The notes under the pieces: model-generated
Seen by the model: the letters and a program-made list of their open reading frames with translations, nothing else
The model's database searches: none
Told to the model about the DNA's origin: nothing
Source: Streptomyces nymphaeiformis
GTDB lineage: Bacteria; Actinomycetota; Actinomycetes; Streptomycetales; Streptomycetaceae
Reading direction: 5' to 3'
Assembly (NCBI RefSeq): GCF_014203895.1
Contig: NZ_JACHJY010000005.1
Coordinates: 1 to 64,000 of the forward strand
DNA length: 64,000 nucleotides
Position numbers and translations under genes: made by a program
Part shown: one piece after another, positions 6,781 to 16,198 of the stretch
Numbering within the stretch: position 1 is the stretch's first letter
Layout: each line of letters begins with the position of its first letter

Positions 6781-8993
6781 TTGGCAGCGTCGTCCTTGTC
6801 ACCCTCGGCGTCCTCGTCCGCGATCACGGGGATCAGGGAGAGCTTGCCGCGCTGGTCGATCTCGGCGATCTCGACCTGGACCTTGGAGCCGATCGCGAGC
6901 ACGTCCTCGACGTTCTCCACGCGCTTGCCACCGGCGAGCTTGCGGATCTGCGAGATGTGCAGCAGGCCGTCCTTGCCCGGGAGCAGGGAGACGAAGGCAC
7001 CGAAGGTGGTGGTCTTGACGACCGTACCCAGGTAGCGCTCGCCGACCTCCGGCATGGTCGGGTTGGCGATGCCGTTGATCGTGGCGCGGGCGGCCTCGGC
7101 GGCCGGGCCGTCGGCGGCACCGATGTAGATGGTGCCGTCGTCCTCGATCGTGATCTCGGCGCCGGTGTCCTCCTGGATCTGGTTGATCATCTTGCCCTTG
7201 GGGCCGATGACCTCACCGATCTTGTCCACGGGGATCTTGACGGTGATGATCCGCGGGGCGTTCGGGGACATCTCGTCCGGCGTGTCGATCGCTTCCATCA
7301 TCACGTCGAGGATGTGGAGGCGGGCGTCGCGGGCCTGCTTGAGGGCCGCGGCCAGAACGGAGGCCGGGATGCCGTCCAGCTTGGTGTCGAGCTGGAGGGC
7401 GGTGACGAAGTCCTTCGTACCGGCGACCTTGAAGTCCATGTCGCCGAAGGCGTCCTCCGCACCGAGGATGTCGGTGAGGGCGACGTAGTGCGTCTGGCCG
7501 TCGATCTCCTCGGAGATCAGACCCATGGCGATGCCGGCGACGGGGGCCTTGAGCGGCACACCGGCGTTCAGCAGGGACATGGTGGAGGCGCAGACCGAGC
7601 CCATGGACGTCGAACCGTTGGAGCCGAGGGCCTCGGACACCTGGCGGATCGCGTAGGGGAACTCCTCGCGGGTCGGGAGGACCGGCACGAGGGCGCGCTC
7701 GGCGAGGGCGCCGTGGCCGATCTCGCGGCGCTTGGGCGAGCCCACGCGGCCGGTCTCGCCGACGGAGTACGGCGGGAAGTTGTAGTTGTGCATGTAGCGC
7801 TTGCGGGTCACCGGGGAGAGGGTGTCCAGCTGCTGCTCCATGCGGAGCATGTTGAGGGTGGTGACGCCCAGGATCTGGGTCTCGCCACGCTCGAACAGCG
7901 CCGAGCCGTGCACGCGCGGGATGGCCTCGACCTCGGCGGCGAGCGTACGGATGTCCGTGATGCCGCGGCCGTCGATGCGGACCTTGTCCTTGATGATCCG
8001 CTCGCGGACCAGCTTCTTGGTCAGCGCGCGGTAGGCGCCCGAGATCTCCTTCTCCCGGCCTTCGAAGGCCGGGAGGAGCTTCTCGGCGGCGAGCTCCTTG
8101 ATGCGGTCGAGCTCGGTCTCGCGCTCCTGCTTGCCGGCGATGGTGAGCGCCTTGGCGAGGTCACCCTTGACGGCGGCGGAGAGCGCCTCCAGGACGTCGT
8201 CCTGGTAGTCGAGGAAGACCGGGAACTCGCCGGTGGGCTTGGCGGCCTTGGCGGCGAGGTCCGACTGGGCCTTGCAGAGGACCTTGATGAAGGGCTTCGC
8301 GGCCTCGAGACCGGCGGCGACGATCTCCTCGGTCGGCGCCTCGGCGCCGCCCTTGACGAGGGTGATGGTCTTCTCGGTGGCCTCGGCCTCGACCATCATG
8401 ATCGCGACGTCGCCGTCCTCCAGGACGCGACCGGCGACGACCATGTCGAAGACGGCGTCCTCGAGCTCGGTGTGCGTCGGGAAGGCGACCCACTGGCCCT
8501 TGATCAGGGCGACGCGGGTGGCACCGATGGGGCCGGAGAAGGGCAGGCCCGCCAGGATCGTGGAAGCGGAGGCGGCGTTGATCGCGACCACGTCGTACAG
8601 GTGGTCGGGGTTGAGCGCCATGATCGTCTCGACGATCTGGATCTCGTTGCGCAGGCCCTTCTTGAAGGAGGGGCGCAGCGGCCGGTCGATCAGGCGGCAG
8701 GTGAGGACGGCGTCCTCGGAGGGGCGGCCCTCCCGGCGGAAGAAGGAGCCGGGGATCTTGCCGGCCGCGTACTGCCGCTCCTCGACGTCCACCGTGAGGG
8801 GGAAGAAGTCGAGCTGGTCCTTGGGGCGCTTCGAGGCGGTGGTCGCCGAGAGGACCATCGTCTCGTCGTCCAGGTAGGCGACGGCGGAGCCGGCGGCCTG
8901 CTTGGCCAGACGGCCGGTCTCGAAGCGGATGGTGCGGGTACCGAAGGCGCCGTTGTCGATGACGGCCTCGGCGTAGTGGGTCTCGTTCTCCAC
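6777..8993 (-). CDS. pnp: Polynucleotide phosphorylase (PNPase)
   Basis: A phosphorolytic 3'-5' exoribonuclease that also synthesises RNA tails. The protein is 738 residues, with two RNase PH domains (about 1-230 and 330-555) around an all-helical linker, then KH (IPVDKIGEVIGPKGKMINQI, about 600) and S1 (GERYLGTVVKTTTFGAFVSL, about 650) RNA-binding domains. Motifs FFRREGRPSE, GSNGSTSMGSVCA and DILGAEDAFGDMDFKVAG carry the phosphate and metal-binding residues. The start is GTG at 8993 with AGGAGAAA upstream. It follows rpsO with a hairpin between, the conserved rpsO-pnp arrangement; a 16-bp UUCG hairpin marks its 3' end. Confidence 0.98.
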   Translation of the reverse strand: MENETHYAEAVIDNGAFGTRTIRFETGRLAKQAAGSAVAYLDDETMVLSATTASKRPKDQLDFFPLTVDVEERQYAAGKIPGSFFRREGRPSEDAVLTCRLIDRPLRPSFKKGLRNEIQIVETIMALNPDHLYDVVAINAASASTILAGLPFSGPIGATRVALIKGQWVAFPTHTELEDAVFDMVVAGRVLEDGDVAIMMVEAEATEKTITLVKGGAEAPTEEIVAAGLEAAKPFIKVLCKAQSDLAAKAAKPTGEFPVFLDYQDDVLEALSAAVKGDLAKALTIAGKQERETELDRIKELAAEKLLPAFEGREKEISGAYRALTKKLVRERIIKDKVRIDGRGITDIRTLAAEVEAIPRVHGSALFERGETQILGVTTLNMLRMEQQLDTLSPVTRKRYMHNYNFPPYSVGETGRVGSPKRREIGHGALAERALVPVLPTREEFPYAIRQVSEALGSNGSTSMGSVCASTMSLLNAGVPLKAPVAGIAMGLISEEIDGQTHYVALTDILGAEDAFGDMDFKVAGTKDFVTALQLDTKLDGIPASVLAAALKQARDARLHILDVMMEAIDTPDEMSPNAPRIITVKIPVDKIGEVIGPKGKMINQIQEDTGAEITIEDDGTIYIGAADGPAAEAARATINGIANPTMPEVGERYLGTVVKTTTFGAFVSLLPGKDGLLHISQIRKLAGGKRVENVEDVLAIGSKVQVEIAEIDQRGKLSLIPVIADEDAEGDKDDAAK

Positions 8994-9228
8994 TATGGGT
9001 TTCTCCTACGTGTTCGTCTTTGCGTCCTTCGGCCCGTGTGGCCGGGGACGGTGTCCGACGGGGCGGAGAAGCTCGCCTCGGGTGCGGGCCGGTCTTCGAT
9101 CGAAGCACCCGGGTGTTCGTTTCCGGGGGCCACTACCGAGGACCGGCGGCTGGCCGGCGGCTTCACGCTCGTCGTATGGGGTTGTGCGACCAGACTAAGT
9201 GCCGGTGCGCACTTTGTGCACGTACAGC

Positions 9229-9266
9229 AAAGGGAGCGGCCCCCTGAAAGTGGGAACCGCTCCCTT
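9229..9266 (-). other. rpsO-pnp intergenic hairpin
   Basis: The arms 9230-9239 and 9257-9266 form a 10-bp stem (AAGGGAGCGG) 25 bases downstream of rpsO; the minus-strand RNA continues with UUUGCUG. In Streptomyces coelicolor the rpsO-pnp intergenic hairpin is a read-through terminator and RNase III cleavage site that controls pnp expression. The same role is likely here; only the stem is directly seen. Confidence 0.7.
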
Positions 9267-9290
9267 CGCAGCGTTCACCTTGGAACGGAA

Positions 9291-9581
9291 TTACTTGGCG
9301 CCGCCGGCCGCGCCGCGGCGGATGCCGAGGCGGTCGACCAGCGTACGGAAGCGCTGGATGTCCTTCTTGGCCAGGTACTGCAGCAGGCGGCGGCGCTGGC
9401 CGACCAGGATCAGCAGACCACGACGGGAGTGGTGGTCGTGCTTGTGCTGCTTGAGGTGCTCGGTCAGGTCCGAGATGCGACGGGACAGCATCGCGACCTG
9501 GACCTCGGGGGAGCCGGTGTCGCCCTCCTTGGTGCCGAACTCGGCCATGATCTGCTTCTTGACAGCGGCGTCGAGAGCCAC
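9291..9581 (-). CDS. rpsO: 30S ribosomal protein S15
   Basis: A primary 16S rRNA-binding protein of the platform of the small subunit. The ORF encodes 96 residues including the N-terminal initiator, slightly longer than the common 89 because of a C-terminal GIRRGAAGGAK tail. Signature segments are FGTKEGDTGSPEVQVAML, HLKQHKHDHHSRRGL and GQRRRLLQYL. The start is GTG at 9581 with AATGAGGAGATC upstream. It is the first gene of the rpsO-pnp unit. Confidence 0.98.
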   Translation of the reverse strand: MALDAAVKKQIMAEFGTKEGDTGSPEVQVAMLSRRISDLTEHLKQHKHDHHSRRGLLILVGQRRRLLQYLAKKDIQRFRTLVDRLGIRRGAAGGAK

Positions 9582-9774
9582 GCGGATCTCCTCATTGGTG
9601 TTCGTGCGCCCGTGAGTGCCCCTGGTCTAGGTCTCAGGGGAAGCTTCCGTGACTCGACGGGCGAAGGTCCGATGGGCGCAGCTTCCAGAGGCTTCCGAGT
9701 GATCTCGGGGCTTTCCGGGAGCGCGTACACAAACGGCCGTCACACAGCGTACCAGCTCGCCGGAGCGGGGCCCC

Positions 9775-11247
9775 TCATTTACTGGTGAGGGAGCGGACCT
9801 GGTTGAAGACGTCGAGGACGGCGAGGCAGAGCGGGACGAGGGAGAGCAGGACGAAGCCCTCGGCGAGGTCGAGGAGCCGGCCCCAGAAGGGCGAGAGGCC
9901 CTTCTTCGGGATGATCAGGCCGATCGCGGTGATGACGGCGGCGCCGGCGGCGACGGCCGCGGTGAGCCAGATGGTCCGGATGTCGAGGCCGCCGCGGTCC
10001 CCGTACATGAGGAGGTCCTTGACCAGGTCGACCGGCGGGTTGAGGGAGAGGCCGAGGACGAGCAGCGCGATGGCGGCGATGCCGGCGACGAGGACGCAGG
10101 CGATCTGCGAGGTGTACCGGAAGAGGCGGGCGCGCAGCAGCATCGCGAGGCCGGCGGCGAGGGCGAGGAGCTGGCCCCAGACGTTCCCGGCGAAGCCGAG
10201 GACGGCGGCGGAGCCGACGACGACGGCCGCGCAGCCGCCGACCAGGCCGAGGAGCATCTCGTGGCCGCGGCGGGCCTGGAGCGCGATGCGCTCGGCGTCG
10301 ACGGGCTGCGCCTCCTCGCCCTGCTGCGGATCGCCGGAGAACTCGTCGTCGGCGGCGCTGCGCGGGGCGGCGTAGCCGATGGGGAGGCGGGCGAAGCGGG
10401 CGGAGAGGCCGGGCAGGAAGGCGACGAGGCCGATGGCGATCGGGGCGCAGGCCGCGGCGGCCTCGGTGGCGGTGCCCTCGGTGAGGATCAGCAGGAAGGT
10501 GGCGAGGGTGCCGACGCCGGCGAGGAAGGTGGCGGCCACGAAGGGGGCGTCGCCGCTGGGGGTGAGCGCGACGAGGGCCACGGAGGCGACGAGGACGGTG
10601 ACGGAGCCGAGCAGGAACTGCAGGCGGCCGGGGCCCTGGCCGGGGTCGGCGGCGATGATGCCGGAGCCGGCGATGAGGAGCAGGGGCAGCGCGCCGAGGC
10701 CGAGGGCGACGGCGGTGGCCCGGTCCGCGTAGACGCGGGCGCGGACGCCGGCGAAGGCGGTGAGCAGGAAGCCGGCGGCGCCCGCGATGATCCCGGGGAG
10801 GCTGTGCATGTCGTGGCGGACCGGGTCGGCGAACCAGAGGACGAAGCCCATGAGGACGAGGAGCAGCACGCCTCCGACGAGTCCGGCGCCGCGGAGGAGC
10901 TCGTCGCTCCACAGGTGCCGGTCGCGGGTGACGGCGGAGGCGACGGCGTCGGACACGTCGTCGTAGACGGCCGGCGGGAGGGACTGGGCGAACGGCCGCA
11001 GGGAGAGCACCTCGCCGTCGAGGACCTGCTGGGCGGCGAGGGTCCGGGCGCCGTCGAGGACGGATCCGTCGCGGCGGACCAGGTGGTAGCCGGTCGGGGT
11101 GCCCGGCGCCTGGGTCTGGCCGGTGAGGCGCAGGATCTCCGGGTAGACGTCGGCGACGGCGATGTCCTCGGGGAGCGCGACGTCGATGCGGCTGTCCGGC
11201 GCCACGACGGTGACGCGGCAGAAGCCGGTCGCTGCGGTCGTACTCAC
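9775..11247 (-). CDS. eccD: Type VII secretion integral membrane protein EccD
   Basis: The 490-residue protein has an N-terminal soluble domain of about 120 residues resembling the ubiquitin-like (YukD) domain of EccD (CRVTVVAPDSRIDVALPEDI..). About eleven hydrophobic helices follow from residue 135, with a hydrophilic loop (SAADDEFSGDPQQGEEAQPVD, 310-335) in the middle. This is the EccD architecture, the channel scaffold of the ESX core complex. The start GTG at 11247 is chosen because the ubiquitin-like domain begins there; the frame remains open for hundreds of bases upstream but that part overlaps eccC on the other strand. It is divergent from eccC across 225 bp. Confidence 0.9.
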   Translation of the reverse strand: MSTTAATGFCRVTVVAPDSRIDVALPEDIAVADVYPEILRLTGQTQAPGTPTGYHLVRRDGSVLDGARTLAAQQVLDGEVLSLRPFAQSLPPAVYDDVSDAVASAVTRDRHLWSDELLRGAGLVGGVLLLVLMGFVLWFADPVRHDMHSLPGIIAGAAGFLLTAFAGVRARVYADRATAVALGLGALPLLLIAGSGIIAADPGQGPGRLQFLLGSVTVLVASVALVALTPSGDAPFVAATFLAGVGTLATFLLILTEGTATEAAAACAPIAIGLVAFLPGLSARFARLPIGYAAPRSAADDEFSGDPQQGEEAQPVDAERIALQARRGHEMLLGLVGGCAAVVVGSAAVLGFAGNVWGQLLALAAGLAMLLRARLFRYTSQIACVLVAGIAAIALLVLGLSLNPPVDLVKDLLMYGDRGGLDIRTIWLTAAVAAGAAVITAIGLIIPKKGLSPFWGRLLDLAEGFVLLSLVPLCLAVLDVFNQVRSLTSK

Positions 11248-11264
11248 GTGTGTGGACCCCCTGG

Positions 11265-11320
11265 TTCGCGGTTGCGCCCGTCTGATGCGCGGTCCCGCGC
11301 CTTCTGATTCGCGGTTGCGC
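11265..11320. promoter_or_regulatory. 13-bp direct repeats in the eccD-eccC divergent region
   Basis: TTCGCGGTTGCGC occurs at 11265-11277 and again at 11308-11320, 43 bp apart (close to four helical turns), just upstream of eccD and within the 225-bp region shared with eccC. The spacing would put both copies on the same DNA face, suggesting a regulator site. No recognised regulator consensus matches. Confidence 0.4.
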
Positions 11321-11472
11321 ACGATGCGGCGCCACCCTACCGGGGACGGCCGGTGGGGGCTGCAAGTAGGATCGCCGTCCCATGGGGGAAGTCCGCGCGC
11401 TCGGCTGCCGACAGGGGTGGCGTGCGGATGCTCCCGCCACGAGCCCGCCTCCAACGAGGGATTGATGCGCCG

Positions 11473-14400
11473 GTGAGCCAGATCGTCGTCAAACGCCCGC
11501 CGAGGTCTCTTCCTCCGGAAGTGCCCGGTGAGGAACTGGTCCTGGAGTCTCCACCGGAACTTCCGCGGGGACAGCAGGAGTCGGCGTTGATGCAGCTCCT
11601 GCCGATGCTCGGCATGGGTTCGTCGGTCGTCTTCTTCTTCATGACGCCCTCGCCGATCATGCGGATCATGGGCACGCTGATGCTGGCGTCGACGGTCGGC
11701 ATGGCCATCGCGCAGTTCTTCAGATTCCGTCGCGGTACGCAGGGGCAAATGGCCGATGTCCGCCGCGACTACCTCAAATACCTCGCGCAGACCCGGCGTA
11801 CGGTCCGGCGCACGGCGCGCAGACAGCGGGACGCGCAGCTGTATCTGCACCCCTCCCCCGAACAACTGTGGTCGGTGGTGGCCGAGGGTTCGCGGGTGTG
11901 GGAACGCCGGGTCGGCGACCACGACTTCGGGCAGGCGCGGATCGGTCTCGGCGCGCAGCAGCTGGCGACTCCGCTGGTGGCTCCGGACACCGCCCCGGTC
12001 GACGAGCTGGAGCCGCTGTGTGCAGGTGCGATGCAGCAGTTCCTCGCGGTGCACGGCACGTTGGACGGGCTGCCGATGGCGGTCTCGATGCGGGCGTTCT
12101 ACCACGTGACGGTGTCGGGCGAGCCGGAGTCGGCGCAGGCCGCGGCGCGGGCGCTCGTCGCGCAGCTGGTGACGCTGCACTCCCCCGACGACCTGATGCT
12201 CGCCGTGGTGGCGGCGCGGCCGGCGCAGGAGCGCTGGGACTGGACGAAGTGGCTGCCGCACACCCAGGTGCCGGGGCAGGTCGACGGGGCCGGTACGAAG
12301 CGGCTGTTCGGCGACGACCTCGGTGAGCTGGAGAACCTGGTCCGTTCGAAGCTGGACGGGCGGCCGCGGTTCTCCCGGGAGAACCAGCCGGTGCTCGACC
12401 AGCCGCACGTGGTGGTGGTCCTCGACGGCGGCATGGTGCCGCCGGACTCGCTGCTCGCGGCGGCCGAGGGCCTCCAGGGCGTGACGATCGTGGAGGTCGT
12501 CAACGGCGAGCTCGACGAGCCGCGCGGTGGCCTGTCGGTGGTGGTACGGCCGGGCCGGCTGCGCCTGGAGTCGGGCGGCGGCTTCGCGTACGAGGGTCTG
12601 CCGGACGGCATCTCACTGCCGGCGGCCGAGGCGCTGGCCCGGCAGCTGGCGCCGCTGCGGATGGGCGGCGGGGACGACGACGAGCCGCTGCTCGCCAATC
12701 TGGACTTCACGGACCTGCTGAACCTGGGCGACGCGGCCTCGGTGGACGTGACGCGGACCTGGCGGCCCCGGTCGGTGGCCGAGCGGCTCCGGGTGCCGAT
12801 CGGTGTCGGCGAGGACGGCCAGCCGGTCATGCTGGACCTGAAGGAGGCGGCGCAGGAGGGCATGGGCCCGCACGGTCTGTGCGTCGGCGCGACGGGTTCC
12901 GGAAAGTCGGAGCTGCTGCGCACGCTGGTGCTCGGTCTCGCGGTGACGCACTCCTCGGAGACGCTGAACTTCGTCCTCGCGGACTTCAAGGGCGGCGCGA
13001 CCTTCGCGGGCATGTCGCAGATGCCGCACGTGGCGGCGGTCATCACGAACCTCTCCGACGACCTGACGCTCGTCGACCGCATGGGCGACGCGATCCGCGG
13101 CGAGCTCCAGCGGCGGCAGGAGCTGCTGCGCTCGGCGGGCAACTACGCGAACATCCACGACTACGAGAAGGCGCGGGCCGCGGGTGCTCCGCTCGAACCG
13201 CTGGCCTCGCTGGTCCTGGTGATCGACGAGTTCTCCGAGCTCCTCACCGCCAAGCCCGACTTCATCGACATGTTCATCCAGATCGGCCGCATCGGCCGCT
13301 CCCTGGGCGTGCACCTGCTGCTGGCCTCGCAGCGCCTGGAGGAGGGCAAGCTGCGCGGCCTGGACACGTACCTCTCGTACCGGATCGGTCTGCGGACCTT
13401 CTCGGCGGCGGAGTCGCGCACGGCGATCGGCGTCCCCGACGCGTACCACCTGCCGTCGGTGCCCGGCTCGGGCTATCTGAAGTTCGGTACGGACGAGATG
13501 ACCCGCTTCAAGGCGGCGTACGTCTCGGGTACGTACCGGACGGGCGGGCCGCGTCTGGAGATCGGGCACATGCCGGTGGAGCGGCGGCCCGCGCTGTTCA
13601 CGGCGGCGCCGGTGCCGGTCGTGTACGCGGCGCCCGACCCGGCCTATCTGACGGAGCGGCGCTCCGAGGAGGACGAGGCGCTCGCGGACACCGTCCTCGA
13701 CGTGATCGTGCGACGCCTGGAGGGCCAGGGGGTGCCGGCGCACCAGGTGTGGCTGCCGCCGCTCGACCAGGCGCCCTCGCTCGACCAGCTGCTTCCGGGG
13801 CTCGCGCAGACGGCGGACCGGGGGCTCACGGCGACGGAGTACACGCGTCAGGGCGCGCTCACGGTGCCGCTCGGCCTCATCGACAAGCCGTTCGAGCAGC
13901 GGCGCGAGGTGCTGTACCGGGACTTCTCCGGCGCGGCGGGCCACATGATGGTGGTCGGCGGTCCGCAGTCCGGCAAGTCGACGATCATGCGGACGCTGAT
14001 CTCCTCGTTCGCGCTCACCCACACCCCGGCCGAAGTGCAGTTCTACTGCCTGGACTTCGGTGGCGGCGGCATGGTCTCGCTGGCCGACCTGCCGCATGTC
14101 GGCGGGGTGGCGTCCCGGCTCGACCCGGAGCGGGTGCGCCGGACGGTCGCGGAGGTCATGGGCGTCCTGAACCGGCGGGAGGAGTTCTTCCGCTCGCACT
14201 CCATCGACTCGATCGCGACGTACCGGCGCAAGCGGGCCGCGGGCGAACTGCCGGGCGAGGCCTGGGGCGACGTCTTCCTGGTCGTGGACGGCTGGGGCAG
14301 CTTCCGCAACGACTACGACACCCTTGAGCCGATCGTCGCCGACATCGCTGCGCGCGGTCTGGGCTACGGCATCCACGTGGTGATCACCGCCGCCCGGTAC

Positions 14401-15426
14401 ATGGAGGTGCGGGCGGCGCTCAAGGACCAGATGCTGGGCCGGCTCGAACTGCGGCTCGGTGACGTCATGGACTCCGAGTTCGACCGGAAGGTCGCGGCGA
14501 ACGTGCCGACCGGTGTGCCGGGCCGCGGTCAGGTGCCGGAGAAGCTGCACTTCATGGGGGCGCTGCCGCGGATCGACGGGGCGAGCTCCTCCGCCGACCT
14601 GGCGGAGGGCACGTCGGCGTTCGTGCAGGCCGTGAAGGCGAGCTGGACCGGTGCCCCGGCGCCCGCGGTGCGGCTCCTTCCGCGCAGGCTGCCGGCGGAG
14701 CAGCTGCCGAAGGGCTTCGAGTACCCGCAGCACGGCATCGCGATCGGCATCGACGAGACGAACCTGGAGCCGGTGTTCGTCGACTTCGAGTCGGATCCGT
14801 TCTTCCTGGTCTTCGGCGAGAGCGAGTCCGGCAAGACGGCGCTGCTGCGGCTGATCGCCAAGCAGCTGTGCGAGCGGTACTCGCCGGAGCAGGCGCGGAT
14901 CGTCGTCGGCGACTACCGGCGGACGATGCTGGAGGCCGTGGCGCCCTCGCACCTCCTGGAGTACGCGCCGATGGCCTCGGCCATGCAGATGCACATGGAG
15001 GCCATCAACACGGTGATGACGAAGCGGGCGCCGAAGCCCGACATCACGCCGCAGCAGCTGCGGGACCGCAGCTGGTGGTCGGGTCCGCAGTTGTTCGTCC
15101 TGGTCGACGACTTCGAGCTGGTGGCCACCAACTCGGGGAACCCGCTGGCCGTTCTGGTGGAGAACCTGCCGTTCGCGCGGGACGTCGGCATCCGGTTCAT
15201 CGTGGCGCGCAGCCAGGCGGGCGCCTCGCGTGCCATGTACGAGCCGTTCATGCAGCGGATGCGGGAGCTGGGCGCGCAGGGCGTGCTCCTCTCCGGCGAT
15301 CCGCAGGAGGGCGACATCCTGGGCGGCGTCCGGGCGCGGCCGATGCCTCCGGGCCGGGGCACGTTCGTGTCGCGGAAGCGCGGGACGCCGCTGGTGCAGC
15401 TGGGCTGGCTGCCCGAACAGCACTGA
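11473..15426 (+). CDS. eccC: Type VII secretion ATPase EccC (FtsK/SpoIIIE type)
   Basis: The 1317-residue protein is a single-chain EccC motor. It has an N-terminal pair of membrane helices (about 38-85) and then three FtsK/SpoIIIE ATPase domains. Walker A motifs are GATGSGKS near 473, GGPQSGKS near 829 and GESESGKT near 1115. Walker B regions include LASLVLVIDEFSEL, DVFLVVDGW and QLFVLVDDF. EccC recognises WXG100 substrates through the last ATPase domain and powers export. The start GTG at 11473 has GAGGGA about 11 bases upstream; upstream in-frame codons look non-coding. A perfect terminator hairpin follows the stop. Confidence 0.96.
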   Translation: MSQIVVKRPPRSLPPEVPGEELVLESPPELPRGQQESALMQLLPMLGMGSSVVFFFMTPSPIMRIMGTLMLASTVGMAIAQFFRFRRGTQGQMADVRRDYLKYLAQTRRTVRRTARRQRDAQLYLHPSPEQLWSVVAEGSRVWERRVGDHDFGQARIGLGAQQLATPLVAPDTAPVDELEPLCAGAMQQFLAVHGTLDGLPMAVSMRAFYHVTVSGEPESAQAAARALVAQLVTLHSPDDLMLAVVAARPAQERWDWTKWLPHTQVPGQVDGAGTKRLFGDDLGELENLVRSKLDGRPRFSRENQPVLDQPHVVVVLDGGMVPPDSLLAAAEGLQGVTIVEVVNGELDEPRGGLSVVVRPGRLRLESGGGFAYEGLPDGISLPAAEALARQLAPLRMGGGDDDEPLLANLDFTDLLNLGDAASVDVTRTWRPRSVAERLRVPIGVGEDGQPVMLDLKEAAQEGMGPHGLCVGATGSGKSELLRTLVLGLAVTHSSETLNFVLADFKGGATFAGMSQMPHVAAVITNLSDDLTLVDRMGDAIRGELQRRQELLRSAGNYANIHDYEKARAAGAPLEPLASLVLVIDEFSELLTAKPDFIDMFIQIGRIGRSLGVHLLLASQRLEEGKLRGLDTYLSYRIGLRTFSAAESRTAIGVPDAYHLPSVPGSGYLKFGTDEMTRFKAAYVSGTYRTGGPRLEIGHMPVERRPALFTAAPVPVVYAAPDPAYLTERRSEEDEALADTVLDVIVRRLEGQGVPAHQVWLPPLDQAPSLDQLLPGLAQTADRGLTATEYTRQGALTVPLGLIDKPFEQRREVLYRDFSGAAGHMMVVGGPQSGKSTIMRTLISSFALTHTPAEVQFYCLDFGGGGMVSLADLPHVGGVASRLDPERVRRTVAEVMGVLNRREEFFRSHSIDSIATYRRKRAAGELPGEAWGDVFLVVDGWGSFRNDYDTLEPIVADIAARGLGYGIHVVITAARYMEVRAALKDQMLGRLELRLGDVMDSEFDRKVAANVPTGVPGRGQVPEKLHFMGALPRIDGASSSADLAEGTSAFVQAVKASWTGAPAPAVRLLPRRLPAEQLPKGFEYPQHGIAIGIDETNLEPVFVDFESDPFFLVFGESESGKTALLRLIAKQLCERYSPEQARIVVGDYRRTMLEAVAPSHLLEYAPMASAMQMHMEAINTVMTKRAPKPDITPQQLRDRSWWSGPQLFVLVDDFELVATNSGNPLAVLVENLPFARDVGIRFIVARSQAGASRAMYEPFMQRMRELGAQGVLLSGDPQEGDILGGVRARPMPPGRGTFVSRKRGTPLVQLGWLPEQH

Positions 15427-15431
15427 GCGGA

Positions 15432-15463
15432 GCGGTCCCTCCCACTAGTGTGGGAGGGACCGC
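15432..15463 (+). terminator. Terminator of eccC
   Basis: A 14-bp perfect stem (15432-15445 with 15450-15463, centred on CACTAGTG) begins six bases after the eccC stop. It ends just before the ribosome binding site of the next gene. Confidence 0.75.
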
Positions 15464-15489
15464 CGTACCACCGCGAAGGGAATGCGCCG

Positions 15490-15774
15490 ATGACCGACGT
15501 CCACGAGACCAGCACCGCGAGCGCGGACGCCGCCCTGGCCGCCGAGAAGAAGCGCCAGAAGGACGAGCTGTACGCGCTCGACATCTCCGACGTCGAGTGG
15601 GAGGGCGCCCCGGGGACGAGCCCGGACGAGGAGCGCGTGGAGATCGCGCGGCTGCCCGAGGGCGCGGTGGCGATGCGTTCGTCCCTCGACAAGGGGACGG
15701 TGCTGCGGTACACGAAGGCCGAGTGGGACGCGTTCGTCCTGGGCGCCCGTGACGGCGAGTTCGATCTGCGGTAG
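15490..15774 (+). CDS. DUF397-type small protein inside the secretion locus
   Basis: The 94-residue protein has an N-terminal helical, Ala- and Lys-rich stretch. Its C-terminal part (VEIARLPEGAVAMRSSLDKGTVLRYTKAEWDAFVLGARDGEFD) matches the DUF397 pattern: short beta strands, then a terminal aromatic helix ending in a GEFD-like tail. The ATG at 15490 has GAAGGGA 9 bases upstream. DUF397 proteins usually accompany an XRE-family regulator; none is adjacent here, and the gene stands alone between two terminators in the type VII locus. A role in regulating or assisting secretion is inference. Confidence 0.8.
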   Translation: MTDVHETSTASADAALAAEKKRQKDELYALDISDVEWEGAPGTSPDEERVEIARLPEGAVAMRSSLDKGTVLRYTKAEWDAFVLGARDGEFDLR

Positions 15775-15780
15775 CGCGTA

Positions 15781-15824
15781 CGCGTGAGGGGGTGGCCCGT
15801 CGGAACGGGCCACCCCCTCACGCG
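15781..15824. terminator. 20-bp perfect bidirectional terminator
   Basis: The arms 15781-15800 and 15805-15824 are exact complements with a 4-base loop (CGGA). It lies between the convergent DUF397 gene and esxA and can serve both strands. Confidence 0.85.
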
Positions 15825-15854
15825 TGTTCGCCGAGTTTCACATCAAGCGCAGTC

Positions 15855-16145
15855 TCACATCATGCGGAAGCGCGCCGCGTTGCCCTTGTCGGTGTCCTGG
15901 TAGCCGACGACCGACTCGTCGAGCAGCCGGGCGATCTGCGCGAGGTCCTGGTTCATGCCGGCCATGTCGCGGGTCAGGCGGTCCTGGCTCTCGCGGTAGG
16001 CGATCTTCGCTTCACCTTCCCAGTTGGAGGCGACGCGGTTGACCTCGGCCATGAGGTCGTCCAGCTTCTGGCTGAGGGTGCTGGAGGTCAGGCGGGTGTC
16101 GGCCGCCGCCTGCGTCACGGTGTCGTAATTGACCGCAGTGGTCAT
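15855..16145 (-). CDS. esxA: WXG100-family secreted protein EsxA
   Basis: The 96-residue protein is all helical with the central turn NWEGEA (WxG), the hallmark of WXG100 proteins that dimerise as helical hairpins and are exported by the type VII system. It has no signal peptide, as expected. It is the second gene of a two-gene unit: the upstream esxB encodes the other WXG100 partner, 53 bases away. In Streptomyces coelicolor the corresponding pair is called esxBA; the A/B naming here follows that order and is less certain than the family assignment. Confidence 0.9.
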   Translation of the reverse strand: MTTAVNYDTVTQAAADTRLTSSTLSQKLDDLMAEVNRVASNWEGEAKIAYRESQDRLTRDMAGMNQDLAQIARLLDESVVGYQDTDKGNAARFRMM

Positions 16146-16198
16146 GGTGATGACTCCTGGAGTGAGAGTGGCGCGGAGGACTGGTCGGGTCGGACGGC

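Noticed and set aside
11353..11472. Upstream extension of eccC by 40 codons
   Set aside because: No ribosome site, the sequence is Arg-rich and reads like promoter DNA; GTG 11473 has a proper ribosome site and starts the conserved protein.
12613..15423. Antisense frame opposite eccC
   Set aside because: No motifs, unusual His/Arg-rich composition, and the plus strand encodes an unambiguous EccC.
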